From CAYSRM01 sp964475205 (GTDB lineage: Bacteria > Verrucomicrobiota > Kiritimatiellia > UBA8416 > CAYSRM01), in the NCBI GenBank assembly GCA_964475205.1, contig CAYYVQ010000001.1, forward strand, positions 1-64,000: a stretch of 64,000 bases of DNA, written 5' to 3'. The number at the start of each line of letters is the position of its first letter. The stretch's first letter is position 1. A program made the translations under genes and the position numbers. A model generated the notes under the pieces. It was not told the DNA's origin, did not search any database, and saw only the letters and a list, made by a program, of their open reading frames with translations. Positions 17,906-26,633 of the stretch are shown here, one piece after another.

Positions 17906-17976
17906 TCTGCTGGCTGCCTGCGTGATGGAAGGCAGGGGCCGCTTTGCACAGGCTTTAATTATATAGATGAATTTAT

Positions 17977-19080
17977 ATGAAAAAATTTTTTCGCAAATGG
18001 TGGTGGCTGGTTCTGATTATTATTATGGACCTTTGGCTGGCAGGCCGATTGACCGGTTGTATCGGTTCGAGGCGCGGTTCCGGCAGGCGGGGATGCGCGT
18101 GTGAACGCGGCGCCCGGGATGACGGAATGCACGAGGGCCTGGTTGTCGGTTTCCCTACTGCACAGACAAACCTGTGGAGAACCAACGATGCCGCTGTGTT
18201 CATGCCCACACAGTCCGGGCGCGTTAAATCGGCCCTGTATGGCTCTACTCGCACAGTGATTCGCAACGGCAGGGCAGTTCCAAGGTTCCACGAAGCCATT
18301 GACCTTGCCCCCGTCAGGCGCGATAGGGCGGGCAGGGCGCTGGACGATGTTTTTTCCATTGCCGACGGCAGGGTTGTTTATGCAAATCGCACGGCGGGAG
18401 CGTCGAGTTACGGCCGGTATGTTGTTATCCTGCATGATGATCCCGTAGGTCCGGTTTATTCCCTCTATTCTCACCTTGCCGGTGTTTCTGAAGATTTGAG
18501 CGAAGGGCAGCGCGTCAAGCGCGGCGCGGCGCTTGGACGGATGGGGCACAGTTCGACCCTGGGCATTCCTCGCTCCCGTTCGCATCTGCACTTTGAGGTT
18601 TGCCTCATGTTGAACAGCAACTTTGAAGGTTGGCTGCGCAAGCACAAGATGTGTGTTCGTCACGGCGCGCATCATGGATGGAATCTGACCGGAATTGATC
18701 CGCTTGCCCTCTATCCATCATCCGACCGGTTACAACTGTTTTCGATGAAGGAACACCTCGCCAGCCTGCCTGTTGCCTTTGAGCTCATACTGCGCTCAGA
18801 GCATCCGCTGGACTACTTTCAGCGTTATCCAGCCTTGTGGCAAACCCGATCGCCGCCCGGAAACTTTGCGGTGGTATCGGTTTCTCATGGCGGCGTGATA
18901 GCGGCAGGCCGTCCGGCGGCCGCTGAGGAGCTAAAGCGCCTTGGCCGGCGCAGCAGCATGGTGTTGCGGGTTGACGCTGACGTGCTGGGTCGAAATGGGC
19001 CCGGCTTGATTCGCCCCGCAAAAGACGGATGGACGTTGACTGCCAAAGGGCGGCGGTGGGTTGATATTATTTCTTTCTGA
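17977..19080 (+). CDS. M23 (LytM) peptidase, membrane-anchored
   Basis: A 367-residue protein. A basic N-terminus is followed by a hydrophobic helix (LVLIIIMDLWLAG) ending in a Cys at LTGC, so it is anchored or a lipoprotein and its bulk faces the periplasm. The zinc peptidase core has H105-x3-D109 (HEAID), a YSHLAG strand and HLHFE (His203, His205), the full M23 ligand set. Such enzymes cut peptidoglycan cross-bridges or peptide stems during growth or division. The C-terminal 130 residues after the core are unassigned. It lies 71 bases after the GH20 gene on the same strand, so both may act on cell-wall sugars and peptides. Confidence 0.85.
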   Translation: MKKFFRKWWWLVLIIIMDLWLAGRLTGCIGSRRGSGRRGCACERGARDDGMHEGLVVGFPTAQTNLWRTNDAAVFMPTQSGRVKSALYGSTRTVIRNGRAVPRFHEAIDLAPVRRDRAGRALDDVFSIADGRVVYANRTAGASSYGRYVVILHDDPVGPVYSLYSHLAGVSEDLSEGQRVKRGAALGRMGHSSTLGIPRSRSHLHFEVCLMLNSNFEGWLRKHKMCVRHGAHHGWNLTGIDPLALYPSSDRLQLFSMKEHLASLPVAFELILRSEHPLDYFQRYPALWQTRSPPGNFAVVSVSHGGVIAAGRPAAAEELKRLGRRSSMVLRVDADVLGRNGPGLIRPAKDGWTLTAKGRRWVDIISF

Positions 19081-19208
19081 ATGGCAAAATTGGAATTGCT
19101 GGAGAATTGCCGTTAAGGCTTGTCAAACCGGCTGATTTTGATGATACTTAGTTGTTTGTGAGTGGAACTGAATTCTGTTGAAAAATTAAAGCCTGATTGA
19201 ACAAAATT

Positions 19209-20957
19209 ATGAAATACGAGGTATTTGCACGGAAGTGGCGACCGCAGCAATTTGACGATGTTGTCGGGCAGGACCACGTAACGGGCACACTGAAAAATGC
19301 GATAGAAAGCGACAGGCTCGCGCATGCCTACCTGCTGGTCGGCCCCCGGGGCATTGGCAAGACATCAATCGCGCGAATATTTGCCAAGGCCCTCAATTGC
19401 CAGGAAGGGCCAACCGTGAGGCCATGCGGCAAATGTGATTCCTGCCGGGAAATTGCTGTTGGATCAAGCCTGGATGTCCAGGAGATAGACGGGGCCTCGA
19501 ACAACAGCGTTGACCAGGTCCGGGACTTGCGGGAGACCGTCAAATATGCGCCCACCCGGGGTAATTACAAGATATACATTATAGACGAAGTGCACATGCT
19601 CAGCGCCGCGGCCTTTAATGCGCTTCTCAAGACTCTGGAAGAACCACCTCCGCATGTAAAATTTATTTTTGCCACTACGGAGCCCGAAAAGATTTTGCCC
19701 ACCATTCTTTCGCGTTGCCAGAGGTTTGACCTCAGGCGCATACCTGTGCCGTTAATTGTGGAAAGACTTGAGGCAATCTGCCGGGAGGAGAATATTGAAG
19801 CCGACCATGGCGCACTTTTTGCGGTTGCGCGGGCCTCGGAAGGCGGATTGAGGGACGCTGAATCCGCGCTGGATCAACTGGTTTCTTTCAAGGGCGAGAA
19901 AATTGCCGAAGACGATGTGCTTTCTGTATTCGGCCTGGCCTCACGGGAAAGAATGCGGCAGCTCACGGACAGTATTCTGTCCGGCGAGGTTCCCGGTATT
20001 CTTCGCTGCGTGGATGAGCTTGACAAGGCGGGGAAGGATCTTCAGCGAATGACCCTGGATCTTGTTGAGTATTTCCGGGATATGCTTGTGTGCATGCATA
20101 CCGGAAAAGAAGCGCAGACTATGGATCTGATGTCCGAGGAAATCGAACAGCTTATTGAACAGGCAAAGAAAACCGACACTGAAAAGATACTTCGTTTTAC
20201 CGATATCCTGATTGACGCTGAGCGCCGGATGCGTTACGCGCTTTCGAAGCGGACGATTCTTGAAACAGCGCTGATAAGGTGCAGTCGCGCCGCCGTCGTT
20301 GCATCGCTGGGCGAGATAATGGCCATGATCAACGACATAAAAAAAAACGGGAGCAGTGAAAGAGTTGTCGTAAATGAACCTTCCGGTTCCTACATGCCGT
20401 CGGCCCGAAGCAGTCAGCCTGCACAGCGCAAGGAAACGACTCAAAATGATGCCACTGAGCCGACCGGTATAAAACGAACCGTTGTTGAGCGCGACAGCGG
20501 ACTTGAGCTGCAGAATTTGAAGTCCAAATGGAATGATGTTATTGATAATGCGGCTAAAATGTCTGTTATGGTAAGAAGCGCCTTGAAAGACGCACGGCCG
20601 GTGGCCATGGGCGAGGATTCAGTAACTATCGGGTTTGCGCCCGATGCCGCAAGGAGTATTGAGAGATTTAAGACAGCAAGGAACCGTAATGCCCTCGAAA
20701 GAGCGCTTGGTTCCCTGTTGAAACGGCAGGTCAGGGCTAAATTTGAAGTTACTGATGAAGAGCCAGATGAAGATGAGCCTGAGCCCGACCTGAAGACGGA
20801 GAGCGCCCGGCAACCGGAGAGCGCGGAAGCCGCGACGGCGCACGATCAGGAGAAGAAAAAAAAGGGGAAAAAAACAAGAAGAGATCTGCTTGAAGATCCG
20901 GCTGTTCAGAAAGTGCTTGAGACTTTCAACGGCAGTGTGGTGGACATAAAGGAATAG
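19209..20957 (+). CDS. dnaX: DNA polymerase III subunit gamma/tau
   Basis: The clamp-loader ATPase of DNA polymerase III, 582 residues from the ATG at 19209 (MKYEVFARKWRPQ, the usual start; an earlier TTG is less likely). It shows Walker A GPRGIGKTS, the zinc module (Cys residues in LNCQ and CGKCDSC), Walker B DEVH, and sensor 1 with the SRC arginine finger. The middle third carries domain III. The C-terminus after about 400 is charged and ends in a lysine-rich tail (EKKKKGKKTRR), typical of the tau extension. The order dnaX, ybaB, recR is the classical bacterial arrangement, though here a 385-base gap with a foldback element separates dnaX from ybaB. Confidence 0.95.
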   Translation: MKYEVFARKWRPQQFDDVVGQDHVTGTLKNAIESDRLAHAYLLVGPRGIGKTSIARIFAKALNCQEGPTVRPCGKCDSCREIAVGSSLDVQEIDGASNNSVDQVRDLRETVKYAPTRGNYKIYIIDEVHMLSAAAFNALLKTLEEPPPHVKFIFATTEPEKILPTILSRCQRFDLRRIPVPLIVERLEAICREENIEADHGALFAVARASEGGLRDAESALDQLVSFKGEKIAEDDVLSVFGLASRERMRQLTDSILSGEVPGILRCVDELDKAGKDLQRMTLDLVEYFRDMLVCMHTGKEAQTMDLMSEEIEQLIEQAKKTDTEKILRFTDILIDAERRMRYALSKRTILETALIRCSRAAVVASLGEIMAMINDIKKNGSSERVVVNEPSGSYMPSARSSQPAQRKETTQNDATEPTGIKRTVVERDSGLELQNLKSKWNDVIDNAAKMSVMVRSALKDARPVAMGEDSVTIGFAPDAARSIERFKTARNRNALERALGSLLKRQVRAKFEVTDEEPDEDEPEPDLKTESARQPESAEAATAHDQEKKKKGKKTRRDLLEDPAVQKVLETFNGSVVDIKE

Positions 20958-20969
20958 GGAAGTCGCTGG

Positions 20970-21002
20970 TCATTTTCGCCCTTTGGGCGAGTCATTTATC
21001 CC
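20970..21002 (+). repeat. 33-bp dispersed repeat, copy 1
   Basis: The word beginning TCATTTTCG and ending GAGTCATTTATCCC recurs at 37704-37736 with about four mismatches. It contains a short stem CGCCC/GGGCG. Both copies directly follow a coding region. Confidence 0.75.
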
Positions 21003-21004
21003 TG

Positions 21005-21179
21005 GCCTGATCTATTCATCAACTTCGTAATGAGAGTGCGCAGGTTGCTTTAGATCAATGGCTTTGCGCAGATAGCCGGGTGAAGGCGTATGAACATACG
21101 TCAAGATCGGCTGGCCAGCAAAGTCGTTGAGATAAAGTGACATGCACACTCGTAATAGATTTTTATGAATAGATCAGGC
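21005..21179. repeat. 175-bp foldback element (MITE-like)
   Basis: The first and last 15 or so bases are inverted copies (GCCTGATCTATTCAT at the left, ATGAATAGATCAGGC at the right), and the interior arms pair along most of their length, closing at GTATG/CATAC around 21090. It is therefore a near-complete palindrome of about 85-base arms, in the gap between dnaX and ybaB. Its end sequence recurs at about 21288-21304 (inverted) and at 42698-42717. No gene lies inside it. The rest of the 21180-21342 gap holds nothing I recognise. Confidence 0.85.
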
Positions 21180-21342
21180 TAGACGCCGACGCGCCCTGGA
21201 GTGTTATCAGGGGAGCGGTAAGAGGGGAGTTTAACTGGGAAAAACTGGAAATGGCAACAGGTTGGAGCTGCGGCAAACTCGGCGCGTGATGAATAGATCA
21301 GATTAGCGTTGACAGTGTATGAAAAAGAAGGGGGAGATAGAT

Positions 21343-21660
21343 ATGGCGAACATGATGAATATGATGAAGCAGGCAGCGTCTATGCGGAAGAATATGAAAA
21401 AAATGCAGAAGCAGCTTGCAAAAGAGACAGTGACTTATACGTGGGCTGAAAAGATAAAAGTCACTGCGCGAGGCGATATGACCATCCAGGATATATCACT
21501 TGATACGGATCTGCTTGATGCATCGAAACAGAAAGAAGTCCAGAAAGGCCTGACTGCTGCTGTGAACGGAGCGCTCAAGGAAGCCAAGGACAAGGCCGGC
21601 AGGCAGATGTCTGAACTCACAGGCGGCATGGAAGGTCTTTCCCAGCTTCTCGGAAAGTAG
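21343..21660 (+). CDS. YbaB/EbfC nucleoid-associated protein
   Basis: A small DNA-binding protein that dimerises in a tweezers-like form and coats the nucleoid, 105 residues. The start at 21343 is preferred over 21319 because GGGGGAG sits seven bases upstream. Residues 1-25 are Met-rich and helical (MANMMNMMKQAASMRK); the core has the family order with ITVTARG-like KVTARGDMTIQDISLD and the C-terminal helix ending SQLLGK. It is followed by recR after three bases, the usual partner. Confidence 0.9.
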   Translation: MANMMNMMKQAASMRKNMKKMQKQLAKETVTYTWAEKIKVTARGDMTIQDISLDTDLLDASKQKEVQKGLTAAVNGALKEAKDKAGRQMSELTGGMEGLSQLLGK

Positions 21661-21663
21661 ATT

Positions 21664-22263
21664 GTGGCCGGACCCCCGAATACTTTTGAGATTCTTGTTG
21701 CCTCCCTGGCACGGCTTCCCGGAGTCGGCAGGAGATCGGCCGAACGCATGGCTGTAAAGCTGGTCGAAGATAAGGAGGGGCTGCTTCGCGACATCGGCAG
21801 AAGCATGCAGGCGGCGTACAGGGAGTTGATGTGTTGTTCGGTTTGCGGGATGATTACCTCTGTTGACAGAAATCCATGCCGTATATGCTCCGATCCGGAC
21901 AGGAACACTAAGATCTTATGTGTTGTGGAAAATCCGGGAGAGATCATGCTTCTTGAAAGTTCCGGCGCTTACGAAGGAAAATATCACGCGCTCATGGGCA
22001 AGATATCGGCATCGCGGGGCGCCGGTCCTGACGACCTGAGGATTAATGAACTGGTCGAACGGATAAAAAAAGAGGATATAGAAGAGGTATTGCTGGCATT
22101 GAACACTGACGTGGAGAGCGATGCTACGGCATCATTTCTTTCTGAAACTCTGGCGGGCAGAGGTGTGAGAGTTTCAAGACTGGCGTCGGGCCTGCCGGTG
22201 GGAAGCCCGGTTATGTATTCAGACCCTGTGACGCTGGCTCGTGCGGTTAAGGGGCGGCGGTAA
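21664..22263 (+). CDS. recR: Recombination protein RecR
   Basis: A 199-residue clamp-like protein that works with RecO (and RecF) in loading RecA at gaps. The helix-hairpin-helix LPGVGRRSAERMA is near residues 18-30, a four-cysteine zinc finger follows (CSVCG and CRIC near 58-75), and then a Toprim domain (VVENPGEIMLLE) and the Walker-like tail with GLPVGSP. The start is a GTG at 21664, four bases after the ybaB stop. Length and motifs are normal. Confidence 0.95.
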   Translation: MAGPPNTFEILVASLARLPGVGRRSAERMAVKLVEDKEGLLRDIGRSMQAAYRELMCCSVCGMITSVDRNPCRICSDPDRNTKILCVVENPGEIMLLESSGAYEGKYHALMGKISASRGAGPDDLRINELVERIKKEDIEEVLLALNTDVESDATASFLSETLAGRGVRVSRLASGLPVGSPVMYSDPVTLARAVKGRR

Positions 22264-22333
22264 GAGGTTGTTGGTCATTGGTCATTAGTTATTGGTTGAA
22301 AGAGAAGAATGGAATGATCATAGGGAAGATTGG

Positions 22334-23050
22334 ATGGGAAATTGGAGAGAAGAGCGGGAGTTTGACGTGGGTGAGAGTATTGAGATAAGGGTTGAACAGG
22401 TTTATGATCGTATCGCCGCGGCTTGCGCAAGGAGCGGGCGAAGCAGTGACGATGTTCAACTTGTAGCAGCTACCAAGAAGGTTGATCCGGAAAAAATATC
22501 GGAGGCCGCTGATGCCGGCATTTCGGTTGTTGGTGAAAACAGGGTGCAGGAGGCCATGCAGAAAAAGGATATATGCCCCGGCCGGCTGGAATGGCATATG
22601 ATCGGCCATTTACAGAGAAACAAGGTGCGCCAGGCCCTGGAGTTGTTTGATTTTATTCATTCGGTTGATTCCATGCGTCTTCTTGACGCCATAGAAGCTG
22701 AAGCCGATAAGAAGGGACGGACTGTACCGGTATGCCTGGAGGTCAACCTTGCCGGAGAGAGCAGTAAGCACGGGTTCAGCCGCCAAGAATTTCCGGTTGT
22801 CCTGCAGCATTGCTGTGATCTTGCGAGGGTGGAGGTTCGCGGCCTCATGACAATGCCACCTTTTGCCGAGGATCCGGAGGATGTGCGGTCTTATTTTGCG
22901 GAATTGCGGGAACTTAGAGACAAGGGCAACGAGCAGACAGGAATGAAAATGGAAGGCCTTTCAATGGGAATGTCGCATGATTATCAAGTGGCGGTGGAGG
23001 AAGGAGCCACGTGGGTAAGGGTTGGAAGCGCAATATTCGGGGGAAGATGA
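22334..23050 (+). CDS. YggS family PLP-binding protein
   Basis: A PLP-homeostasis protein of about 238 residues (also called PROSC/YggS). It has the alanine-racemase-type barrel without a racemase partner: LVAATKKV carries the PLP lysine, and GENRVQEAM, HMIGHLQRNK and LSMGMSHDYQVAVEEG with WVRVGSAIFG are the family signatures. An in-frame TTG at 22292 would add 14 residues, but the ATG at 22334 has AGGGA nine bases upstream. It follows recR and a short copy of an AT-rich junk word (TTGGTCATTAGTTATTGG, also near 24940). Confidence 0.9.
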   Translation: MGNWREEREFDVGESIEIRVEQVYDRIAAACARSGRSSDDVQLVAATKKVDPEKISEAADAGISVVGENRVQEAMQKKDICPGRLEWHMIGHLQRNKVRQALELFDFIHSVDSMRLLDAIEAEADKKGRTVPVCLEVNLAGESSKHGFSRQEFPVVLQHCCDLARVEVRGLMTMPPFAEDPEDVRSYFAELRELRDKGNEQTGMKMEGLSMGMSHDYQVAVEEGATWVRVGSAIFGGR

Positions 23051-23143
23051 GAGGGCGGATTATAGACTCGACCTGGCGCTCATGGGCCGGCTTTTGCAGG
23101 ATGCAGGCCGGGGCCACGGTGAGAAGAAAGTGGTGAGTTAGTT

Positions 23144-23938
23144 ATGAGAGTTACTAAAGAACCAAGACGTTCAGGATGTTTGGGGCGCGCGGTAATTGTT
23201 CTGGCGGTTATTGTTGTTATTGCAATGATTACCGGAATATTTGTAGTTAAATCCGACGGGGGCAGGGGTTTGATAACCGACTGGCTGGAAAACCGGCTAG
23301 GGATGGAATTGAAGGTTGAGAAAACCAGAATCGGATTTCCGTATGTGCTTGTTATCAAGGGAGTCAGTTCGGAGATGACCGGGCCCGGCGAGGCGCCGCT
23401 GCTTAAGGTGGAAAGTATCAGGTTACGGCTGGGCGCGTTCCCTTTTCTCAGGGCTTCCGCCAGGAATGTGGATCTCACCATGACCGTCTCCCGGAAAGGG
23501 AAATGGAGTCCGCAGTCCTTAGCGCTTCTGGGCGATGTTCCCGGTTCGGAACTCCACATGATTTCGCATATTACCAGGGAGCTGCGAAACGGCATGACGC
23601 TTTCGCTTTCCGATTCAAAGATCAGGTGGGTTGATTCGGCGGGCCGGAAGCTGGCGTCTGTTACCGGACTTGATTTCGTTTTCTCGCCAGCCGACGTCCC
23701 GGGCAACAGGATGTATTACTATCACCTCAGCGCCGATGAGGCGGTTTATCCGGATGGAAAGAAAAAAGCCCTCGAAGCTGAATGGCTGAGCTCGGCCAGG
23801 CATGATTTTATTGACATTGCTCCCGCGGATTCAGGCAATGCTGCAGGGCCAAAAAACAGATGGCTGGGCAGGGAATCCATTGGAACCGGCAAAGCTGTTG
23901 AATCGGATAGAAAGGACCCGGATGATAACCCTGAATAG
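23144..23938 (+). CDS. AsmA-like membrane-anchored protein, unassigned
   Basis: A 264-residue protein with one N-terminal helix (AVIVLAVIVVIAMITGIFVV, about residues 16-36) and a periplasmic remainder. After the helix, the segment running through LITDWLENRLGMELKVEKT with beta-rich text (VLVIKGVSS, LLKVESIRLRLGAF, NVDLTMTV) matches the start of AsmA/TamB-type proteins that sit between the two membranes. It is far shorter than AsmA, so it may be a single-domain relative. Its last 17 bases overlap the start of rfaE1, so both are translated together. Confidence 0.55.
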   Translation: MRVTKEPRRSGCLGRAVIVLAVIVVIAMITGIFVVKSDGGRGLITDWLENRLGMELKVEKTRIGFPYVLVIKGVSSEMTGPGEAPLLKVESIRLRLGAFPFLRASARNVDLTMTVSRKGKWSPQSLALLGDVPGSELHMISHITRELRNGMTLSLSDSKIRWVDSAGRKLASVTGLDFVFSPADVPGNRMYYYHLSADEAVYPDGKKKALEAEWLSSARHDFIDIAPADSGNAAGPKNRWLGRESIGTGKAVESDRKDPDDNPE

Positions 23939-24920
23939 AGCAAAAGAGATAGCGGCCCGGTTTTCAAGTCAGCGGATACTTGTGGCAGGGGATCTGATGC
24001 TGGATCGTTATGTTTCCGGTACTGTTGAAAGGATCTCGCCTGAGGCGCCGGTGCCGGTGGTGCATGTTAAATCGGAGCGGGCGCTTCCCGGCGGGGCGGC
24101 CAATGTTGCGTTGAACATACATGCTCTCGGCGGGACGCCCCTGCTTGTGGGTTGCCTGGGCAAGGACAGTGATGGCGGGATATTGAAATCCGTTTTACTC
24201 GAGCATGACATCGCCGTTGAAGGACTTGTTGAATCTTCCGCCACCCGCACGATTTCCAAAACACGGGTCCTGGCGGAGCGGCAACAGGTTGTGCGCGTGG
24301 ACTACGAAGCCGGGCCCGGAAACAATACAGAGCTGACCAATGGAATAGCCGACAGGATAGCGGCGGTGGGAGACGATGTTACGGGGATCATAATCGAAGA
24401 TTATGGAAAAGGCGCAGTGAATCAGAGAATTGTTGACGCATCGATAGGGCTTTGCCGCCGGCTTTCGATTCCCTCAGGCTTCGATCCTAAAGACAACCAC
24501 GAACTGGTGGTGGAAGGAATAACACTGGCAACGCCTAACTACCGGGAAGCGTGCATTTCCGCCGGGCAGAGCGAAGGGGCGCTTAACGGCGATCCCTGCA
24601 AGGACGACCATCTTGTGAAGGTGGGCCGGAACCTTCTGGAGAGATGGAAACCCGAATATTTGATGATTACCCTGGGCCCCCATGGGCTTTATATAGCCCG
24701 TTCCGGCGAAAAAGCAGTTGTTTTGCCTACTAAAGCCAGGGAGGTGTTTGATGTGTGCGGTGCGGGCGATACCGTCATAGCAGTGGCGCTGTTGTCGATT
24801 GCAAGCGGGGCTACCGGCCTTGAAGCCGCTGACATGGCAAATCATGCCGCAGGCATTGTGGTCGGAAAAATCGGGGCCGCGACCTGTTCAGTTGAGGAAT
24901 TGCTCTCGAGTGTGGAGTAG
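23922..24920 (+). CDS. rfaE1: D-glycero-beta-D-manno-heptose 7-phosphate kinase
   Basis: A PfkB-type sugar kinase of 332 residues. It phosphorylates D-glycero-D-manno-heptose 7-phosphate at O1 in the path to ADP-heptose for the LPS inner core. It shows ILVAGDLMLDRYVSG, LPGGAANVALNIHALGG, and the PfkB signature DVCGAGDTVIA near the C-terminus with the catalytic Asp. Only the kinase domain is present; the adenylyltransferase half (RfaE2) is not fused and not in the window. The start at 23922 overlaps the upstream gene. It heads a set of Kdo and LPS genes. Confidence 0.9.
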   Translation: MITLNRAKEIAARFSSQRILVAGDLMLDRYVSGTVERISPEAPVPVVHVKSERALPGGAANVALNIHALGGTPLLVGCLGKDSDGGILKSVLLEHDIAVEGLVESSATRTISKTRVLAERQQVVRVDYEAGPGNNTELTNGIADRIAAVGDDVTGIIIEDYGKGAVNQRIVDASIGLCRRLSIPSGFDPKDNHELVVEGITLATPNYREACISAGQSEGALNGDPCKDDHLVKVGRNLLERWKPEYLMITLGPHGLYIARSGEKAVVLPTKAREVFDVCGAGDTVIAVALLSIASGATGLEAADMANHAAGIVVGKIGAATCSVEELLSSVE

Positions 24921-25034
24921 GGTGGGGCGGGAAGAGGTTATGGGTCATTAGTTATTGGTTATTGGTGCTAGAGGAAGTGGGAGGAAAGAGAGGAAGAGTT
25001 AACTACGAAGGCTCGAAAAGGCGTGAAAGGGGGG

Positions 25035-25060
25035 CAGGTTGGAGAACAACCTGCTGTACT
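25035..25060. repeat. Single palindromic TACT repeat upstream of kdsB
   Basis: The stem CAGGTTG/CAACCTG has a five-base loop GAGAA and is followed by CTGTACT. It belongs to the same family as the sets at 11258 and 14863, although the loop differs and the left arm is three bases shorter. It ends seven bases before the kdsB ribosome-binding site. Confidence 0.8.
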
Positions 25061-25066
25061 GCGGAG

Positions 25067-25076
25067 AGGAGGTGAT
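25067..25076 (+). promoter_or_regulatory. Strong ribosome-binding site of kdsB
   Basis: AGGAGGTGAT is a full match to the anti-Shine-Dalgarno tail of 16S rRNA, and the AGGAGG part ends seven bases before the ATG at 25080. This decides the kdsB start over the in-frame ATG at 25023, whose added residues would run through the palindromic repeat. Confidence 0.85.
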
Positions 25077-25079
25077 ATT

Positions 25080-25811
25080 ATGAAAACAGCTGGAATTATT
25101 CCGGCCCGATGGGCTTCGACCCGGTTTCCCGGGAAAATGCTTGCGGAAATCTGTGGCAAGCCTTTGATAATTCATGTTATTGAGAATGCGAGAAAAGCCT
25201 CTGGTTTGGACCTGCTTGCTGTTGCCACCGATGATCAACGCATCTTCGAGGTTGTTGAAGCGGCAGGCTGCAAAGCTCTGATGACCGGCATGGATCATCC
25301 AAGCGGAACAGACCGCATAGCTGAAGCGTTGCAACAGGTTGACGCGGAAATAGTAGTGAACATCCAGGGGGATGAGCCGTTCATCGATCCTGACCTGATA
25401 GACCGTATTGTTGAAAATCTGGCGACTGGCGGGTGGGACATGTGCACTGCGGCGGCTTCTGTTCCTGATATGGAAAGAGCCCGTGATCCATCGACCGTGA
25501 AGGTTGTTGTGACCGGGCAGTCGCGCGCCCTGTATTTTTCGCGGGCATTGATTCCTTTTGTAAGGGATGAAATTCCCGAAGATTTAAAGTATCTCAGGCA
25601 CATAGGAGTGTACGGGTATATGCGGGATTTTCTTGAGTCTTTTGTGGCGCAGCCTCCTTCCCCCCTTGAGCGGGCAGAAAAGCTTGAGCAATTGAGGGCG
25701 CTGCAGATGGGAGCAAGGATACTGGTTCTTGAGACCCGGGATGAGGCTGTCGGAATTGACACCCCGGGCGACCTGGAATATGCTGAGCGTATGTTGAAAG
25801 GGACAAGTTAG
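25080..25811 (+). CDS. kdsB: 3-deoxy-manno-octulosonate cytidylyltransferase
   Basis: The 243-residue CMP-Kdo synthetase, which activates Kdo for transfer to lipid A. The nucleotide-binding start IIPARWASTRFPGKML is diagnostic, followed by ATDDQRIF, HPSGTDRIAEA, VNIQGDEPFIDPDLI and, near the end, ERAEKLEQLRALQMG and GIDTPGDLEYAE, all KdsB-specific. Its neighbour kdsA makes the Kdo 8-phosphate precursor, and rfaE1 lies upstream, so this is an inner-core LPS group. Length is normal. Confidence 0.95.
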   Translation: MKTAGIIPARWASTRFPGKMLAEICGKPLIIHVIENARKASGLDLLAVATDDQRIFEVVEAAGCKALMTGMDHPSGTDRIAEALQQVDAEIVVNIQGDEPFIDPDLIDRIVENLATGGWDMCTAAASVPDMERARDPSTVKVVVTGQSRALYFSRALIPFVRDEIPEDLKYLRHIGVYGYMRDFLESFVAQPPSPLERAEKLEQLRALQMGARILVLETRDEAVGIDTPGDLEYAERMLKGTS

Positions 25812-25817
25812 TTATTT

Positions 25818-26633
25818 ATGTCAAGAAGAGTCAAGATTGGATCAATTGAAGTCGGAGGGTCCGCGCCACTTGCGCTTATTGCCGGCCCCTGTGTTCTTGA
25901 GGAACGCAGTACAGTTGTCGGGATTGCCCGTTATCTTTCCCGGTGGGCGGAGAAAGAGGGTGTGCCGTTTATTTTCAAGGCGTCTTATGATAAGGCAAAC
26001 CGCTCTTCGTATAAGTCATTTCGCGGGCCAGGTCTTTCCCGGGGAATCGAGATGCTGAAAGAAGTGCGCGAGAAGTTCGGTGTTCCGGTGTTGACCGACA
26101 TCCACAATGAAAGCGAAGCGCCGCTGGCAGCGGCTGTTGCCGATGTTTTGCAGATACCTGCTTTTCTGTGCCGGCAGACTGATCTTCTTCTTGCTGCAGG
26201 TCACAGCGGGAGGGTTGTGAATATCAAGAAAGGCCAGTTCCTGTCAGCCGCCGAAATGGAGAATGCGGTGGAAAAAGTGTCCAGCACGGGAAACCGCAGA
26301 ATTCTTATCACTGAACGCGGCAATTCGTTTGGCTACAATGATCTTGTCATGGACATGAGAAACATGATCCGCCTGGCGGAAACAGGTTATCCGGTAGTGG
26401 CTGACGCAACCCACGGAGTGCAGCAGCCCGGCGGAGCGGGCAAGAGCTCATCGGGCGAGTCGCGCATGGCCCCGGTTCTGGCCAGGGCGGCTGTTGCCGC
26501 GGGTTGTGACGCTGTGTTTCTTGAATGCCACAAGGAACCCGGAAAGTCCTTGTCTGACAGGGATACTGTATTGCCTCTTACCGCTGTACCAGGGCTTTAC
26601 AGTGTATTGAGAAAAATTGATGAAGTTATTTAG
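25818..26633 (+). CDS. kdsA: 3-deoxy-8-phosphooctulonate synthase
   Basis: Kdo 8-phosphate synthase, 271 residues, which joins PEP and arabinose 5-phosphate. Family motifs: IAGPCVLEE, FKASYDKANRSS, RGPGLSRG, VPVLTDIHNESEA, IPAFLCRQTDLL, NIKKGQFLSA, ERGNSFGYND, VVADATHGVQQPGG and FLECHKEPGKSLSD. The NIKKGQF text and an N in the metal-binding position are like the metal-independent class. The ATG is six bases after kdsB, and the gene's 3' end overlaps the next start by 14 bases. Confidence 0.95.
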   Translation: MSRRVKIGSIEVGGSAPLALIAGPCVLEERSTVVGIARYLSRWAEKEGVPFIFKASYDKANRSSYKSFRGPGLSRGIEMLKEVREKFGVPVLTDIHNESEAPLAAAVADVLQIPAFLCRQTDLLLAAGHSGRVVNIKKGQFLSAAEMENAVEKVSSTGNRRILITERGNSFGYNDLVMDMRNMIRLAETGYPVVADATHGVQQPGGAGKSSSGESRMAPVLARAAVAAGCDAVFLECHKEPGKSLSDRDTVLPLTAVPGLYSVLRKIDEVI

